DNA of 64,000 bases from Parasponia andersonii (GCA_002914805.1 JXTB01000101.1:880640-944639); one strand, 5' to 3'; positions 27,098 through 40,449 are shown, numbered from the stretch's first letter. Notes: generated by a model not told the origin, from the letters alone. Numbers and translations are program-made.

Positions 27098-27611
27098 NNN
27101 NNNNNNNNNNNNNNNNNNNNNNNNNNNNNNNNNNNNNNNNNNNNNNNNNNNNNNNNNNNNNNNNNNNNNNNNNNNNNNNNNNNNNNNNNNNNNNNNNNNN
27201 NNNNNNNNNNNNNNNNNNNNNNNNNNNNNNNNNNNNNNNNNNNNNNNNNNNNNNNNNNNNNNNNNNNNNNNNNNNNNNNNNNNNNNNNNNNNNNNNNNNN
27301 NNNNNNNNNNNNNNNNNNNNNNNNNNNNNNNNNNNNNNNNNNNNNNNNNNNNNNNNNNNNNNNNNNNNNNNNNNNNNNNNNNNNNNNNNNNNNNNNNNNN
27401 NNNNNNNNNNNNNNNNNNNNNNNNNNNNNNNNNNNNNNNNNNNNNNNNNNNNNNNNNNNNNNNNNNNNNNNNNNNNNNNNNNNNNNNNNNNNNNNNNNNN
27501 NNNNNNNNNNNNNNNNNNNNNNNNNNNNNNNNNNNNNNNNNNNNNNNNNNNNNNNNNNNNNNNNNNNNNNNNNNNNNNNNNNNNNNNNNNNNNNNNNNNN
27601 NNNNNNNNNNN
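27098..27611. other. Assembly gap (514 N)
   Basis: A run of 514 undetermined bases. ORFs that appear to cross it are artefacts of translating N. Confidence 0.99.
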
Positions 27612-27763
27612 AGCCCAAAAATTAAATCCAACTATTAAATTACGAAAATGTCTCATAGTATTAATACTCTTTGTTTTAGTAAATGCATGTTTTTCTATTT
27701 GTATTGTTAAATGGTCGAGTATATGTTATTAATACTTCATATATATATATATATACTTATAGG

Positions 27764-28002
27764 GCACCAATCCAGTATGTATTTTTTTTTTACCTATACA
27801 TAGGTATCATTTTGGACAAATTAAAATTTATCATGCATATTTTTTTATAGTAAAAAAATAAGAGAGATAAATAGCATTAATGATGCATATCTTTTCGTGT
27901 ATATCATTATAACCATTGGATCATTATTAGATGATAATTTAATGGCTAGAAAAAAAATACTTATATATAGGTAAAAAAAAAATGCCTACTGGATTGGCAA
28001 TC
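27764..28002. mobile_element. MITE family A, copy 2
   Basis: Starts GCACCAATCCAGTATGT and ends CTACTGGATTGGCAATC, giving terminal inverted repeats of about 16 bp. It sits in a TA-rich site (ATATAT...), and ATACTTATAG appears on both sides. Confidence 0.8.
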
Positions 28003-29619
28003 ATACTTATAGACTCAATCATACTTATAGACTAACTTTAGTTTATGTATTAAGTATATTAGTTTTTATATTGAGTACATTATATTTTAGATTTAGTATA
28101 TATACTAATAAATTGGTTCATTTTGCTACGACATTTAAAAAACAAATATTTACTTAACATAGGTCCAAAATTCAGTCTAGAGATGTTGATTACTTATGTA
28201 GTAAACTGAATTACACTATTTTTTTTTTGAAAAATAATAGGTGAAAACCTTAGTTTATTGTGTAAATACAATTTTCATTTTTTTTGTTTTATGCAATTTA
28301 TATTGTTTTTGTTGAACAAATGTCTAAAGAGAAGAAAAAGTTATTACACATTAATCAAAAGAGATAAATATTGTGTTTTATCCTTCAATAGAAATGTTAT
28401 GTTTTAGTCTATTACACACAAAAAAATGGTTGGTTTAGAGGCAAATATTATTATCCAAAACAAGTTTAATTCTATTTGGTTGAATGGACCCATATAAAAG
28501 TTTAAAAGGAAACCAAACTAAATCAAATATAATTGGTTTCGGTCTAGAGATATAATTTAACAATTTAGAGTTGTTGTAAATTTGACTTTAGGATGCTATA
28601 TTAATCACTTTTTTCACCTACCTTAAACGCTCTCATAAATTGAAATTTGTGAAAATAGGGATTGCGATTGGAATTTTAGGGGAAAATGGCTACTTTACTA
28701 TGCTAAAATAGAAATAGTTTGAGATTTAATGAGTGGTTTAGATGCTTTTTTGGAACTTTAGTGAGTGAGCTAGAATCCTAAAAAAGTTTGAGATGACAGA
28801 GTCTGTCAACTGTTTGACTTAATGCTAAAATGAATGCATAACTCACTATACGCTAAGAGATACTAATTGATTATCCTAAATATTATTGATTAGATCTTTC
28901 CTTATTTATATTTTAGTCTTTTGAGGATTATTGATTCAAGTTCTAAATATTATTGCTTGTGTTCTAGCTTCTTGCACTTTGATATATTACGTCCATGGAA
29001 AATTGATGGTTATTACTCTAGGAGATACTAATTTTTCAGTCACATTCATCATCCATGGTGTTACTAATGTTGACAGACTCGGATTTGATTTGAGATCTCT
29101 TTAGTTTTGTTTCTTTCTTTTTTTTTTTTTTTTTTTTTGAAAAAGAAGTAAGAAAGTAGACTTATCCAAGTTCAATCAGAGCCCTTATTGCTGAGATAGA
29201 GAAATTTCTCTGAGGTAATAATGCAAGCAATGTTTCAGATATCTTCATTTTTATGTTGAGATAATGTAAATATTTTTCATTCCATCCTGGTATTGGTGCA
29301 TGCTTCTTTTAGTTATGACCAACGGATATGAATGCATCCCTCAATAGCGCCTGATAACTCTTTTGTCAATTATGTGCAGATACCTATTCAGACTAGCTAT
29401 CCTCTTGATTTACCTTAAGGAAGTTACTACATATATAAGTACTATATGGTATAGTAGATTTCTTACATTTTCCACCCAAATCTTTTGTATACTCGTATAC
29501 ATGTACATGGACCTATTTGAAATAACAAATATTTATTCCCTATTAGAACTCATGCATTATTCTCTCAAATTTGGCAATTATAATAATTCCCAAACAATGG
29601 TGATATAAGTAGCCTATTA
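28003..29619. other. AT-rich spacer
   Basis: No gene, RNA or clear repeat was recognised, apart from a T-run near 29119-29139. Confidence 0.5.
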
Positions 29620-31250
29620 GCAAAATTCCAAATCAGTTTGGTTACTAGTTTCTGTTAATAGATTCGTTGATGCAACTATAAACTATATTGATTATTAGTT
29701 TTTATTTACTAAATTGGCTACTAGTTTCTAGTTACTGTTACAGTTGTGGGAAACTAGTTACTATTAATAATTAGAAACTTAAAACTATTTTTACTGTTAG
29801 TTTTCAACTATTAAGCATGGTTATTGGAATTCAATAGTCAATCAAGAACTAAAAACTAAAAATCAGAAACTAAATTGATTTATAGTTCAAATTAATAAAA
29901 TTGTTTTCTGAAAACAGAAACCAAATTGGATTCTAAATAGTGAAACTAGTAATTATTAAACAGAGAAACTATTAATCAGATCTTAAAGAAATCAGTTTGG
30001 TTACCAGAATCCGGAAAACAAATCTTATTAGAAACTAAACAAATGTATTAGCTAAAACTAATTTAGTTGTTGAAAATCAACCGAGAAACTAATTTAGTTA
30101 ATAGAAACCAATTTAGTTTTTTTGTAACCAAAATGGTTACAGATAAACAAATTGATAAAAAAAACATAAAAAAAAAGAGAAAGTTATTGGAAATTTCCAA
30201 AAACCAATTTCATTGAAGAAAAAAAAATTAGTTTTTAGCAGTAACTATATACTAATTTTATTAATTTGATTATTGTAAATTAGAAACCAAATTAGTTACT
30301 AGACACATGATGCCAAATTAGTTTCAAGTGAAAATCAAATTGATTTCTTAGAATCCAAAGAAACCAAATTAGTTTCTTGGGATCTAAAGAAACTAATTTG
30401 ATTTCGAGTAAAAATAGATTGGTTTTGAGTATAAACTAAATTGGTTTCTTGAGTGGAAATAAAATTAGTTTTTCGGGTAGAAATTAATTTATTTTTTTGG
30501 AAACAAAATTGGATTCTTGAGTGTAAATAAAATTACTTTATTATTTAGAAATCAATTTAGTTTTCAAGTAGAAATCAATTTAGTTTCAAGTAGAAACAAA
30601 ATTGGTTTTGAGTAGAATCAAAGTAATTTCTTGAAAATCAAAATAGTTTCTTAAGTAGAAATAAAATTACTTTCTTAGAAACTAAATTGATTTCTACAAT
30701 TTAGTTTTGAGTGGAAACAAAATTAGTTTCGAGTAAACATCAATTAGTTTCTCAAGTGGAAACTAATTTGATTTCAAGTAGAAACCAAATTTATTTTGTT
30801 AGACACCAAATTAATTTCTCGAGTGGAAACTAATTTAGTTTCGTAACAAAATGAGTTTCTCGAGTAGAAACCAATTTAGTTCGAAACAAAATTGGTTAAA
30901 TTGGTTTCGAATATAAGTCAAATTAGTTTCTAATAATTAGTTTCGACTAATTACTATAAACTAATTTAGTTAACCAATCTTTGTAATTGATTACTATGAA
31001 AACTGGAAACTAAATTAATTTCTATCAGTAGCCATATATTATATTAGTAATAAATGTCATTTTATAAAAGGTAACCAAATTAGAAACTAGTAACTAAATT
31101 AGTATTTGAGAATCATCAATCAATTTGAGAAACCATAAACCAATTTGGTTAGTAATCAAATTAGTTTCCAACTGCAACTAGAAACTAATCGGATTACTAG
31201 AAAAACTAAATTGTTTATTGGTTTCTTGTTATCAATGTGATTATTGGAAA
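29620..31250. repeat. Degenerate palindromic minisatellite (GAAACYAAATTRGTTTC)
   Basis: Dozens of variants of GAAACYAAATTRGTTTC fill the region on both strands. They are clearest at 30690-30890, where units of 22-24 bp consist of the palindrome plus a TCGAGTG or TCAAGTA spacer. Divergence rises toward the edges. No coding potential was seen. Confidence 0.75.
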
Positions 31251-31559
31251 GTAGTCACCAATTTGCAACTGGATCCAAAATTTATATTTGTAACTAATTT
31301 CCAATTACCAGATATATTTGATGGACAATTGAAACTAAAAATCGTATTGGATAATATTTTTTAATAACAATGATTTTTTTTACGAAAATGGTTTTTTTTT
31401 TTAAAAAGGAAAAAAACGAACAATGAAAAAGGGGAAAAAGAAAAAGAAATAAAATATAGATTATGACATGTAGTGCAATTTTTAGAAAAATAATTTCACA
31501 AATACGACTCGGCCAATACATATATTTTTGCACAATCTTTTAATAAGCAATAAAGAAAA

Positions 31560-31920
31560 CGAAAAGAAAAAGAAGAAAAAAGAAATAAATAAATGAAAAA
31601 GAGGAAAAAAAAATCAAGAAAATAAAAAAGGATGAAATAATACAAAATTCTGATAGTGATGGGACTCGAATCCTTAACAGGGAACTCAAACTAACAGGAG
31701 TTAGTTTTGGCTAACTTTATTTGATATTTATTAACATGCGCATTTTTATATATAAACATATTTTAAAAGAATGATGATTTATTTATCAATGTGCCATTGC
31801 ACATTTCAAATCTTAAATATTTAGAAAAATTGTCAATTTTAGGTCGTACAAAAATTAAGTATTTTATCAAGGTCGTATTTTTGATATTATTTTAAAAATA
31901 TAGGTAAAAATATCCTAAAT
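31560..31920. repeat. Copy 1 of ~350-bp direct duplication
   Basis: The stretch with TTAACAGGGAACTCAAA, AAAAGAATGATGATTTATTTA and AGAAAAATTGTCAATTTTAGG recurs in the same order at 33740-34100. A shorter nearby repeat (GATTATGACATGTAGTRCRA) occurs at about 31460 and 31930. Confidence 0.8.
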
Positions 31921-32256
31921 CCTTCATTGGGATTATGACATGTAGTACGATTTTTAGAAAAATAATTCCACAAATACGACCTAGCCTAGTACATATATTT
32001 TTGTACGATCTTTTAGGCAAAATGTCATCTTTTTAAGTGATGCAATACAAATACACATGAAATATCATTGTTATAATAAAAGGATAGTTTTTTTAACAAA
32101 CTGTTTTTATGGCATTGTTGTAATAAAACCATAGTTTTTTAACAAACTGTTTATATAAAATGTTAGTACCATAATAGCTAAAAGTTTTTGTTGACAATGT
32201 TGGTTGCCTTATTTACTTTCCACCTCTCCATCTTGAGATCAAATCTCATATTCTCA

Positions 32257-32625
32257 GTCCATACACTAAGTTATTTTGTTTTTTCTTGAAACTCTTATTT
32301 TCCTTAAAAAAAAATTCTCTTTTTAGTTCTTTTTAATCCTACTTTTCTTAATCCTATTAGATTAGTTTTTTTTTTCTCTAATTCTTTTTTTTTTAAAATT
32401 TTTTTTTCCTTTTTTATTAGTCCATACACTTCATTGTTTTTTTTTCCTATCTCTTTTTTCCTTAAAAAATTCTCTTCTTTTTAATCCTACTTTTTTTTAT
32501 TCCTAGTAGATTGTTTTTTTTTTTCCTCTAATTCTTTAATTCCTTAAAAAAAATTGTCTCTTTTTTATTAGTCCATACAATTCAATTTTTTTTTCCTTGC
32601 TCTTTTTTTCGTTAAAAAAAATCTC
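32257..32625. repeat. T-rich tandem repeat, ~150-163-bp period
   Basis: GTCCATACA landmarks occur at 32257, 32420 and 32571, each followed by T-rich text with CTTAAAAAA and TTTTTAATCCTAC. About 2.3 degenerate copies are present. Confidence 0.65.
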
Positions 32626-32639
32626 TTACAATCTAAGAA

Positions 32640-33430
32640 ACCATAAACTAATTTGGCTAGTAACCAAATTGGTTTCCAATCGTAAATAGAAACCAATCTG
32701 GTTACCAAGAAATCAAATTATTCTGCTACATGGAATTGGTTACCAAGAAATCAAATTATTCTGCTACATGGAAATCAAGCTTGTTTTTAAGAAACTTTAG
32801 TGGTTTCTTGTGATTTACTTAACAATAAGGCATTTCGCTAAAAAGAAACCAAACTGGTTTATAGGAAATCTTTGTAGTTTCCTATGATTTAGTTAGCTAC
32901 GTGACATTATACTACAAGGAAACTAAATTGGTTTCTAGAAAACTTTTATGGTTTCTTGTGATATACTTAGCTACAGAGTATTTTACTAAAAGGAAACCAA
33001 GCAGGTATCTTAAAAATCTTTGTAGATTCTTGCGATTTATTTATATATGTGACATTCTACTAAAAAAAAATCAATTAACCAAATTGGTTTCTAGGAAAAT
33101 TTTGTGGTTTCTTAAGATTTCTTTAGCTACAAGGCATACTGCTAAAAGGGAACTAAATTTGTTTCCGAAAAATCTTTGTGGCCTATGATTTACTTACATA
33201 TCGGGCATTCCGCTAAAAAGAAACATTTGTGATTTATTTATATATCGAACATTCTGCTAAAAAGACACCAAACTAGTTTCTAGGAATCTTTTGTAGTTTT
33301 TTAGGATTTACTTAAATATAAAATATTTTGCTAAAAAGAAACTAAGCTGGTTTCCTATGATTTACTTATATATATAGCATTATAATAAAAAACATCACTA
33401 GTTTCTTAGAAACCTTTATGTTTTTCCGTG
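32640..33430. repeat. ~73-bp tandem array sharing the GAAAC/GTTTC palindrome
   Basis: About nine units carry a CATTNYRCTAAAAAGAAAC landmark, near 32829, 32904, 32976, 33049, 33131, 33201, 33246, 33320 and 33377. Most spacings are 70-82 bp. Each unit contains a GAAACYAAAYTGGTTTC palindrome and a TTGTGRTTTCYTRTGATTTA segment. The same palindrome makes up the array at 29620-31250. Confidence 0.82.
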
Positions 33431-33600
33431 ATTTGTGACGAAACTAGAAGAAATTAATGACAGGAATAACATTAAAAAGAAAAAAAAAATAACTAATGAA
33501 AAAAAAATAAAAAGAGCAAAAAACTTCAAAAAGACGATATGTGAGTTTGAACCCCACTAGAAAAGAATGGGTATTGAAAAGTATAAAAAGTAAAAAAAAA

Positions 33601-33840
33601 CCAATTAAGAAAAAATAAAAAAAAATGAAAAGAAAAAGAAGAAAAGAAGAAATAAATAAATGAAAAAGAGAAAAAAATCAAGAAAATAAAAAGGATGAAA
33701 TAATACAAAATTTTGATAACCAATTAAGAGAAAATAAAGAAAGGGAAAAGAAAAAGAAAAAAAGAAGATATAAATAAATGAAAAAGAGAAAAAATCAAGA
33801 AAATAAAAAATGATGAAATAATACAAAATTTTGATAATGA
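33601..33840. repeat. 120-bp A-rich tandem duplication
   Basis: Two copies start CCAATTAAGA at 33601 and 33721 and end near AAAATTTTGATAA. A partial related copy lies near 31560-31655. Confidence 0.9.
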
Positions 33841-34100
33841 TAGGACCTGAACCCTTAACAGGGAACTCAAAGTAACAGAGTTAACCAATAGGTCAACTTT
33901 ATTTGATGTTTACTAACATGTGCATTTTTATATATAAATCTAGTTTAAAAGAATGATGATTTATTTACTAATGTGCCACTGCACATTTTTGAAAGTAAAT
34001 ATTTAGAAAAATTGTCAATTTTAGGTAGTACGAAAATTAATTATTTTGTTAAGATCGTATTTTTGGTATTATTTTTTAAAAAAGAGATAAAAGTATCTAA
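33740..34100. repeat. Copy 2 of ~350-bp direct duplication
   Basis: Matches 31560-31920 in the same orientation about 2.18 kb away. Substitutions are scattered, so the duplication is not recent. Confidence 0.8.
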
Positions 34101-34928
34101 GCCTTTTTTTTTTTTTTTCCCTTCCCATAGATGGCCCACGGCCCATTAGTTTACGACATTACACTTTTTATATTCACATTTCACTTGATATAAAAGCACC
34201 AGGTTTACTAGCTGAAAATAATAATAATAATAATAATAATAAGAGTGATTATATTATCATTTCTTTGTCTATTATCCAATACTATTTCCAAAACCACTTG
34301 CTCTATTCAAATATATAATTGAGCTATTGCTTATTATATCGCTAATTGTTCCTAAATCACCTTTCAATTTGATTTTGTCGTTTCATTTCCCAACCAGTCT
34401 TCCACTAGTCTCACCGCTTCCTATCATCTTTTTGCTCATAACCTTCTATTGTCTTGCGTAGGTTCTCACACTTCTTTTTTTAGTTCTCCTGCCTAAAATA
34501 TTTCTTCTACTTCTCTCCTTGTCCTTCTTCAATTCCCCTTTTTTATATTGCATAATTAGATTAAGCTCGCCACTTGAGAAACACAAGTTCGTATTAATTT
34601 CTGTAATTTTCTATTTTTTATTGATATTGACAATTTCTCAAATATTTTCTTAATTTTGGAGTACCAATATTTTCATTGATACAATATTTTTGTTCTTGAT
34701 TAAGGGTAGAGGCAGGATCGGAAGGAAATCCCACCCCGAACCTATCCCAATATACTTTTACTCTTATATATATACATCCATAATTTATACACATAAGATA
34801 AATCACCCATAAATTTGATGGTCTTTATTTGGATTTATAATAATAATTCCGTTATAGATATGTCTCAATTTCAATACCAAGGGTGTTGTGTAGTTAGTGA
34901 CCTCTTTAGTATTGCCTATTGGGGGGTG
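34101..34928. other. AT-rich spacer
   Basis: No gene was recognised. An (AAT)n microsatellite lies near 34218-34242. Confidence 0.5.
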
Positions 34929-34933
34929 ACCAC

Positions 34934-37260
34934 CGTTAAAACCCAAGTTTTTAAAGAGCAAAGGTGTATTTTAAAGATAAGGGCATTTTGATAATTTTGT
35001 ATTTTTGAAATATTAAATTGAAAATATCTGAAATGTATATGGATACTTGGTCTAGGTTCATCTAGATAAAAATGTGAACAAAATTTGAAATTAGAGGCTA
35101 AAATACAATTACGAAAGTGTGAAAATGAAAGGAATCTTTGAAATTTGGGTAAAGAGCATAATTTCTCAAAATAGTACCTAACCAATTAGATCGTGATACA
35201 TGGGCTATATATTTGAAATTACTCTTAAATCCCTCCATTCTGCTTCTTTTTCTCTCGATACACCACGAGCTCTAAAAACATCGAACCACCTGCAGACGAA
35301 GCCAGTTACCGCACCCAACAAAGGATGCACAAGCCTGCAGCCACTGCAACTAGTCGACGAAGCCCCGTTGCCACTCCGTGCTCTGCCTCACACTGCCGAA
35401 GTCAACAAAACACGCTGGGAAGTCGTGTGTTTCAACAACCTCTTTAACTGTTCTTCGGTGAAATTACGACCAGTCACAAGCTTCAACCCAAGACTAGTTG
35501 TGGCCGTTAACTCGCCGCCGGTAAAGAACTTTCCGATTTATCTATTTTACAAATTTAATTGTGGCATTTTTTAAAATAATTTTGTGAATTAATTATTTAG
35601 GTTGACATAATTACATGGGGTGATAGAAGAGTTTAAATAAATAAATATGATTATTTGGTGTTGAAATGATATCTGAAAAGTGAAAATATTTGGATTGAAA
35701 AAGAGGACTTTTTTTAAAATATTTCAAAAAATGATATTTTTGTGACCTTCTGATTTAAAGATTAGGACCATGAAACGGGTTTTTTACTACAAATTTGGAC
35801 TCAATGATGTCGAGAGGTAAACTTTGATATAAAATGTCGATATATTTCAAAGTTGTATGAATTTCAAGACATGAGCTTTGTGAATAGTCTTATTTTAAGT
35901 ATCGTTAGGGTCGAGTTTCGGTCCAAACCCGAATCGGTCAAGTTATATGTCTAATTTAGCTAATTTCGGTGCTAAAAATTTAGTAGTGAGATTCGTTCCA
36001 TGATTTGAAGCTCCGTTGGAGAATTGAACTTTTAAAGTAAGCAATCCAGAGTTTGAAAATAACCCTCGACCTTCCAAACGATCACTAAACGAAGTCAAAC
36101 GCTATCTATAGCACCGTAGTGCTATCTAGCTACTCGTTTAAGATTGGGGATCGATTACCTTCCTTTTATGAAAAATTGAATACATTTGGATTATTTTATA
36201 TATTTTTAAAATTTTGTGAATTAAATATTCTTTATTTAATTTTAGTAATTATTTTGGATAAATGTGATATTTTGGAATAAAACTTACTGTATGGTTATTT
36301 TGTAATTTTATAACTAATAGTATATAGTTTTATTAATGTCATTCATATAGCATTGCTCGCATTCATAATACTTATGTGGCCGTAGACTTACAGTACCAAA
36401 GGAGGGTTCTCGGATTTACGGTACCCAAATTAATAGGGTGCTCGGATTTACAAGTGTTCTATTTGAACATCTTGGACATATCATCATGATTGCATTACAT
36501 TGTTATATGCTTAACAGTATGAATATGTACTTATTTTGGAAATGTGTTTGGTAAAAGGTTTAAAATTTGTAAACTCTTGGACTTTTGGGAACATTACTGA
36601 CAAAAGTTTAGAATTTGTGAACCTTTCGAATATGAGAGCATATTTTGTAAGGATTGGAGTTTAGTGGATCTTTGCACTATTATTTATAAATGGATTTGAT
36701 AAACTATTTAAAAAAAGTTATAGTAACCATGCAAGAATTTAGATTTAAATATTTCATTATTTAAAATTAGGAATTGATTCTAGATATATTCTCGGCGTCA
36801 CTTCATCCTCCATTCTTTTCTTCAGGTAGCACTCAGTGTGATTTAGAAAGAGAGACTTAGAGTGAGGTGTTGAAGGCTTACTAGCTTATTTATATTTGGT
36901 AAATTCCTACTAGGCATGTAGATTATAGATTTGAGTAGGAATTTGGATTGAATAATAATTTGATAAGCTTATTTGTGAGATTTTGATATATATGATTTGT
37001 ATAACTTATGTCTATGTTTGGGTGTTTGGGTGTGAGCTAGATGCTGAATGCATAATTATAGAATATTTGATTTTATTATTGTCTATGTTTAATGAATACG
37101 GCATAAGTGTGGTTTTTATTTCAACTAAATAATTTTATAGAGGCCAATTTGAAAAATTAAAGTTTCTGAATACTTTTGAACTATTTTTAAAACTTATTCC
37201 CAATATTTTTAGTTTTTGAAATACTCATTATGTCAGTGATCTCGGCCTCAAGTTATGACA
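34934..37260 (+). mobile_element. Solo LTR, Tekay-like family, plus orientation
   Basis: The 2,327-bp unit ends AGTTATGACA and is flanked by the perfect duplication ACCAC (34929-34933 and 37261-37265). Its start reads CGTTAAAACCC where relatives read TGTAAAATCC, so the terminal TG has become CG. Blocks such as GGGCATTTTGATAATTTTGTATTTT match the solo LTR at 55295, and other blocks match the reverse complement of the LTRs at 38325 and 45043. No internal region, primer site or polypurine tract follows. The small ORF at 35200-35574 lies inside it and is not taken as a gene. Confidence 0.85.
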
Positions 37261-37369
37261 ACCACGACTTCGACATCAACCTCTCCCTCTTGTAGCACTG
37301 AGAGCTTAAGATATATAATTGGGATGATTGAAAAATTTGGAGGGATTATCTTGATCTTTAACCACTCCA

Positions 37370-37400
<31 letters not shown>
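37370..37400. repeat. (TA)n(TG)n microsatellite
   Basis: A compound dinucleotide run lies in the 151-bp strip between two LTR insertions. Confidence 0.9.
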
Positions 37401-37401
<1 letters not shown>

Positions 37402-38324
37402 ATATTCGTCAATATAAATAGTGTCACAACCCAAAACCAGGATTAATGGAATCCTTAATTTATTTGAAAAGTGTCAAAAGTTCTAGTTTTATAAAATGAT
37501 CCATTTAAATAAAATAATTAGAATTTTATCCTATAAATCTCTCTCATAGTTCGTATACACCATTAAACATAGATCAAATAAATGCTGAAAAATATAAGTC
37601 AAATATAAGTCCAAACATCATCATAATCATCGTTCACATCAAATTTAAATACAAGAATGACATACATAAGTTCACAGATAAAAGTAGAATGTACTAAACT
37701 TGGTTCAACACTAAAATAACACCTAAACGGTCCAAACACAACAATATGCTTCAAGTATTACCAAGATAATAAATTACAATTAAGATGACCTCTTACTCCT
37801 CTTGATCACCAAGATTGTACTGGACACCACCTGAGGAAGAAGGTAGGAGGTGAGTATAAAATGCCCAGTAGGGAAAATAATTACTTTGATCGAAAATATT
37901 TTAGTGGTAGAAAGTCCCTGCATAGTTAGTTTAAATCCAATACATACATATATGGTGATCCAAAATCAGAAATCCATAGGTATATGTATAAATAAAATAA
38001 TAAAATCAAAACTATTTAATTCATATATACATGTGTAAGTAAATCACATTTTCCGAGTATGATCCAAAAATGACAACAAAAACACGATCCAATAGTCGGA
38101 TTAAAAAGTCAAACTTAAAACTCAAAATATCCAAAAATGAGAAATTTTTATTTGGGTGATATGGGGTTAAGATATATATACCTTGACGATCCTTGCAACG
38201 AGATGAATTCAACGAGCCCAAGAACGTGAGCTAAAAGGGTCCGAAATGACATCGGTGACAAAAAGCTTCAAATGACCATTAATGGCATATTTTAGCGAGC
38301 GGACGTCGATAGCTATGCGGGACC

Positions 38325-40404
38325 TGTCACGATCCAAACCTCGGGCCAGTGGCAGAAGAGGAATTTCACAAGTGGAAATTCATAATTTGTTTTATAAAAT
38401 TTTAGAAACTTCAATTTTTCAGAAAAAATGACAACTAGTTTAAACAACAGCTTCTGTAACAGTTTATAAAAATAATTTAAAATATAAATTCCCATAGTTT
38501 GTGATCACCACTAGACATAGACTGCTAATAACAGTAAATAAATATACACGTACATCACCATTACAAGAAGGCATAATAGGAAATACATGCTAAATCCAAA
38601 GTGTGAACTTTAAATATTATTACAAATCTAAGGTGAGTATCTAAGTAATTACCAATCACAAAACTAGGATAAACTTCTTCTTGGATTACTCCGCCCCGGA
38701 GTTGTCCAAGTCTCACTGTAAATCACCTGAGAAGGGAAAAAAATGGGGTGAGCATTCACATACTCAGTAGGAATTTCAATTACCCTTTTTGGTATGAATG
38801 CAACTCTTTGAACTTGCATGGTTAGCACCTTTCCAAAATCCATTTATAAAATAAGTTTGCAAAGTAATTAAGATCATAAGTAATCATGTTCATTATTGTA
38901 CATATCATAAATCAACCAAGTACAAGTATATACATGAGCTCTCATCCTCTCATTACGATCTTGTAATACCTCTGTAATAGAGGTACCCAGCATCCTAACG
39001 CTACCCGGAGGTGTGTCAGCAATTCCTGTGCAGAGGCCTAAGTCTCTCACCTAGCGCTACAACAACTCGCCAGCGATCTAAATACCATGATGCTAAAATA
39101 GAACTTAAGTACGCGATACTATGGTAGGTACAACATGTCATAGAGTGTGTAATAATCATACATCAAGTATATTAAGAAATCATGCTTTAATATTCATTTG
39201 GTATTATTCTGGGATTTACAGAAAATCAGGCAGCATAATGGCTGTATTTTCCAAAAACCAAAATTTTAAACCTGCATAAAAACCATACAATCCAATACAT
39301 CTCAACAGTTCACAATATTATCAATTATCCAATCAAACCAATTAAATCTATTAAAATTGAAAATTTTAAGAAATAGGTCATAATGAATATTTTTATCAAA
39401 ATAAGGATAAAAACTTGGTAATTGAACCCCTACCTCACTAGAATAGTGCTATCACGCTAATGGGTCCTCAAGGTGCCATTGAACGATCACTCGGAGAGTC
39501 GGGAACCAATTCCAAGCCCTCGATCACTCACTTGTGAAAAATCAACTCCTCAACAGAGCTTCGAATCTACAAACATATCTCTTTACTGAACTTTTAGTAC
39601 CCAAAATAGCTAGATTAGACATATGACTCGACCAGTTCAGATTCGAGTAGACACCGGACCAGTGTCACGCAAAACGAGATAAAATCTAAGCCGTTAGATA
39701 TAGTTTTTTATGCCAATCACCAAATATAGTCAATATATATCAAACTTCACCATTTTCCGAGTATATTCCAAAAATGACATCAAAAACAAAATCTAACAAT
39801 CGGATCAAAAGTCGAACCCGAGCTCAAAAATACACAAAAATGGCAACTTTTAATCCAGGCAAAATGAGATCGTGTAATATATACTTTAAAGTTCCTCTCG
39901 ACGATACGAACCTAAAGAGTCCAAGGACACGACCTGAAACAGCTTGAAACGATGTCGAAAATTCAAAGTCCTCTGCGGCCCAAAACGGCATTTCTCGACG
40001 TGGTGGCTGTGGGCGGGCGGCACAGTAACTAACAGTGTGGGGAAGCTCTGTCGATGATTAACGGGGCACGATGATGGCCGGTGGTGTGTCTCGACTGGGC
40101 TCGGTCTTTCGGCAGCTCGACGAGGAAGAGAGAGAGAGAGAGAATGAGCGAGAGACGAGAGTGAGAGTGAGATCAGAGAGAGCGAGAGAGAATGAGCGAG
40201 AGAGATAGTAAGATCAGAGAGAGCGAGAGAGAACGAGCGAGAGAGAGAGTGAGTGAGATCGGAGAGAGCGAGAGAGAACGAGAGAGAACGAGAGAGACGA
40301 GAGTGAGATCAGAGGGTAGAGAGAGAGAGAAAAAAATATCTTTTTTTTTTTAATTTTGGTCAAAATGACCCTTTTACCCTTGATAAAAAAAACGAGAATT
40401 TACA
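38325..40404 (-). repeat. 3' LTR of Tekay-like element
   Basis: It is 2,080 bp and contains a long GA-rich low-complexity tract (40125-40332) near its element-5' end. That tract is longer than the equivalent tract in the other LTR and is the main length difference. Confidence 0.92.
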
Positions 40405-40418
40405 TTCTTCCCTCCTTA
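40405..40418 (-). other. Polypurine tract of Tekay-like element
   Basis: On the minus strand AAGGAGGGAAGAA immediately precedes the 3' LTR start TGTAAATTCTC. Confidence 0.8.
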
Positions 40419-40449
40419 CAAAAATTTCATCCCGAAATTCAAAGTACAA

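Noticed and set aside
26996..27656. Several long ORFs on both strands across 27098-27611
   Set aside because: They consist almost wholly of N translated as X; the gap makes them artefacts.
33526..33826. Phe/Leu-rich minus-strand ORFs, apparently membrane proteins
   Set aside because: They come from an A-rich tandem repeat read on the other strand.
35200..35574. A 124-codon plus-strand ORF
   Set aside because: It lies wholly inside the solo LTR 34934-37260 and has no recognisable domain.
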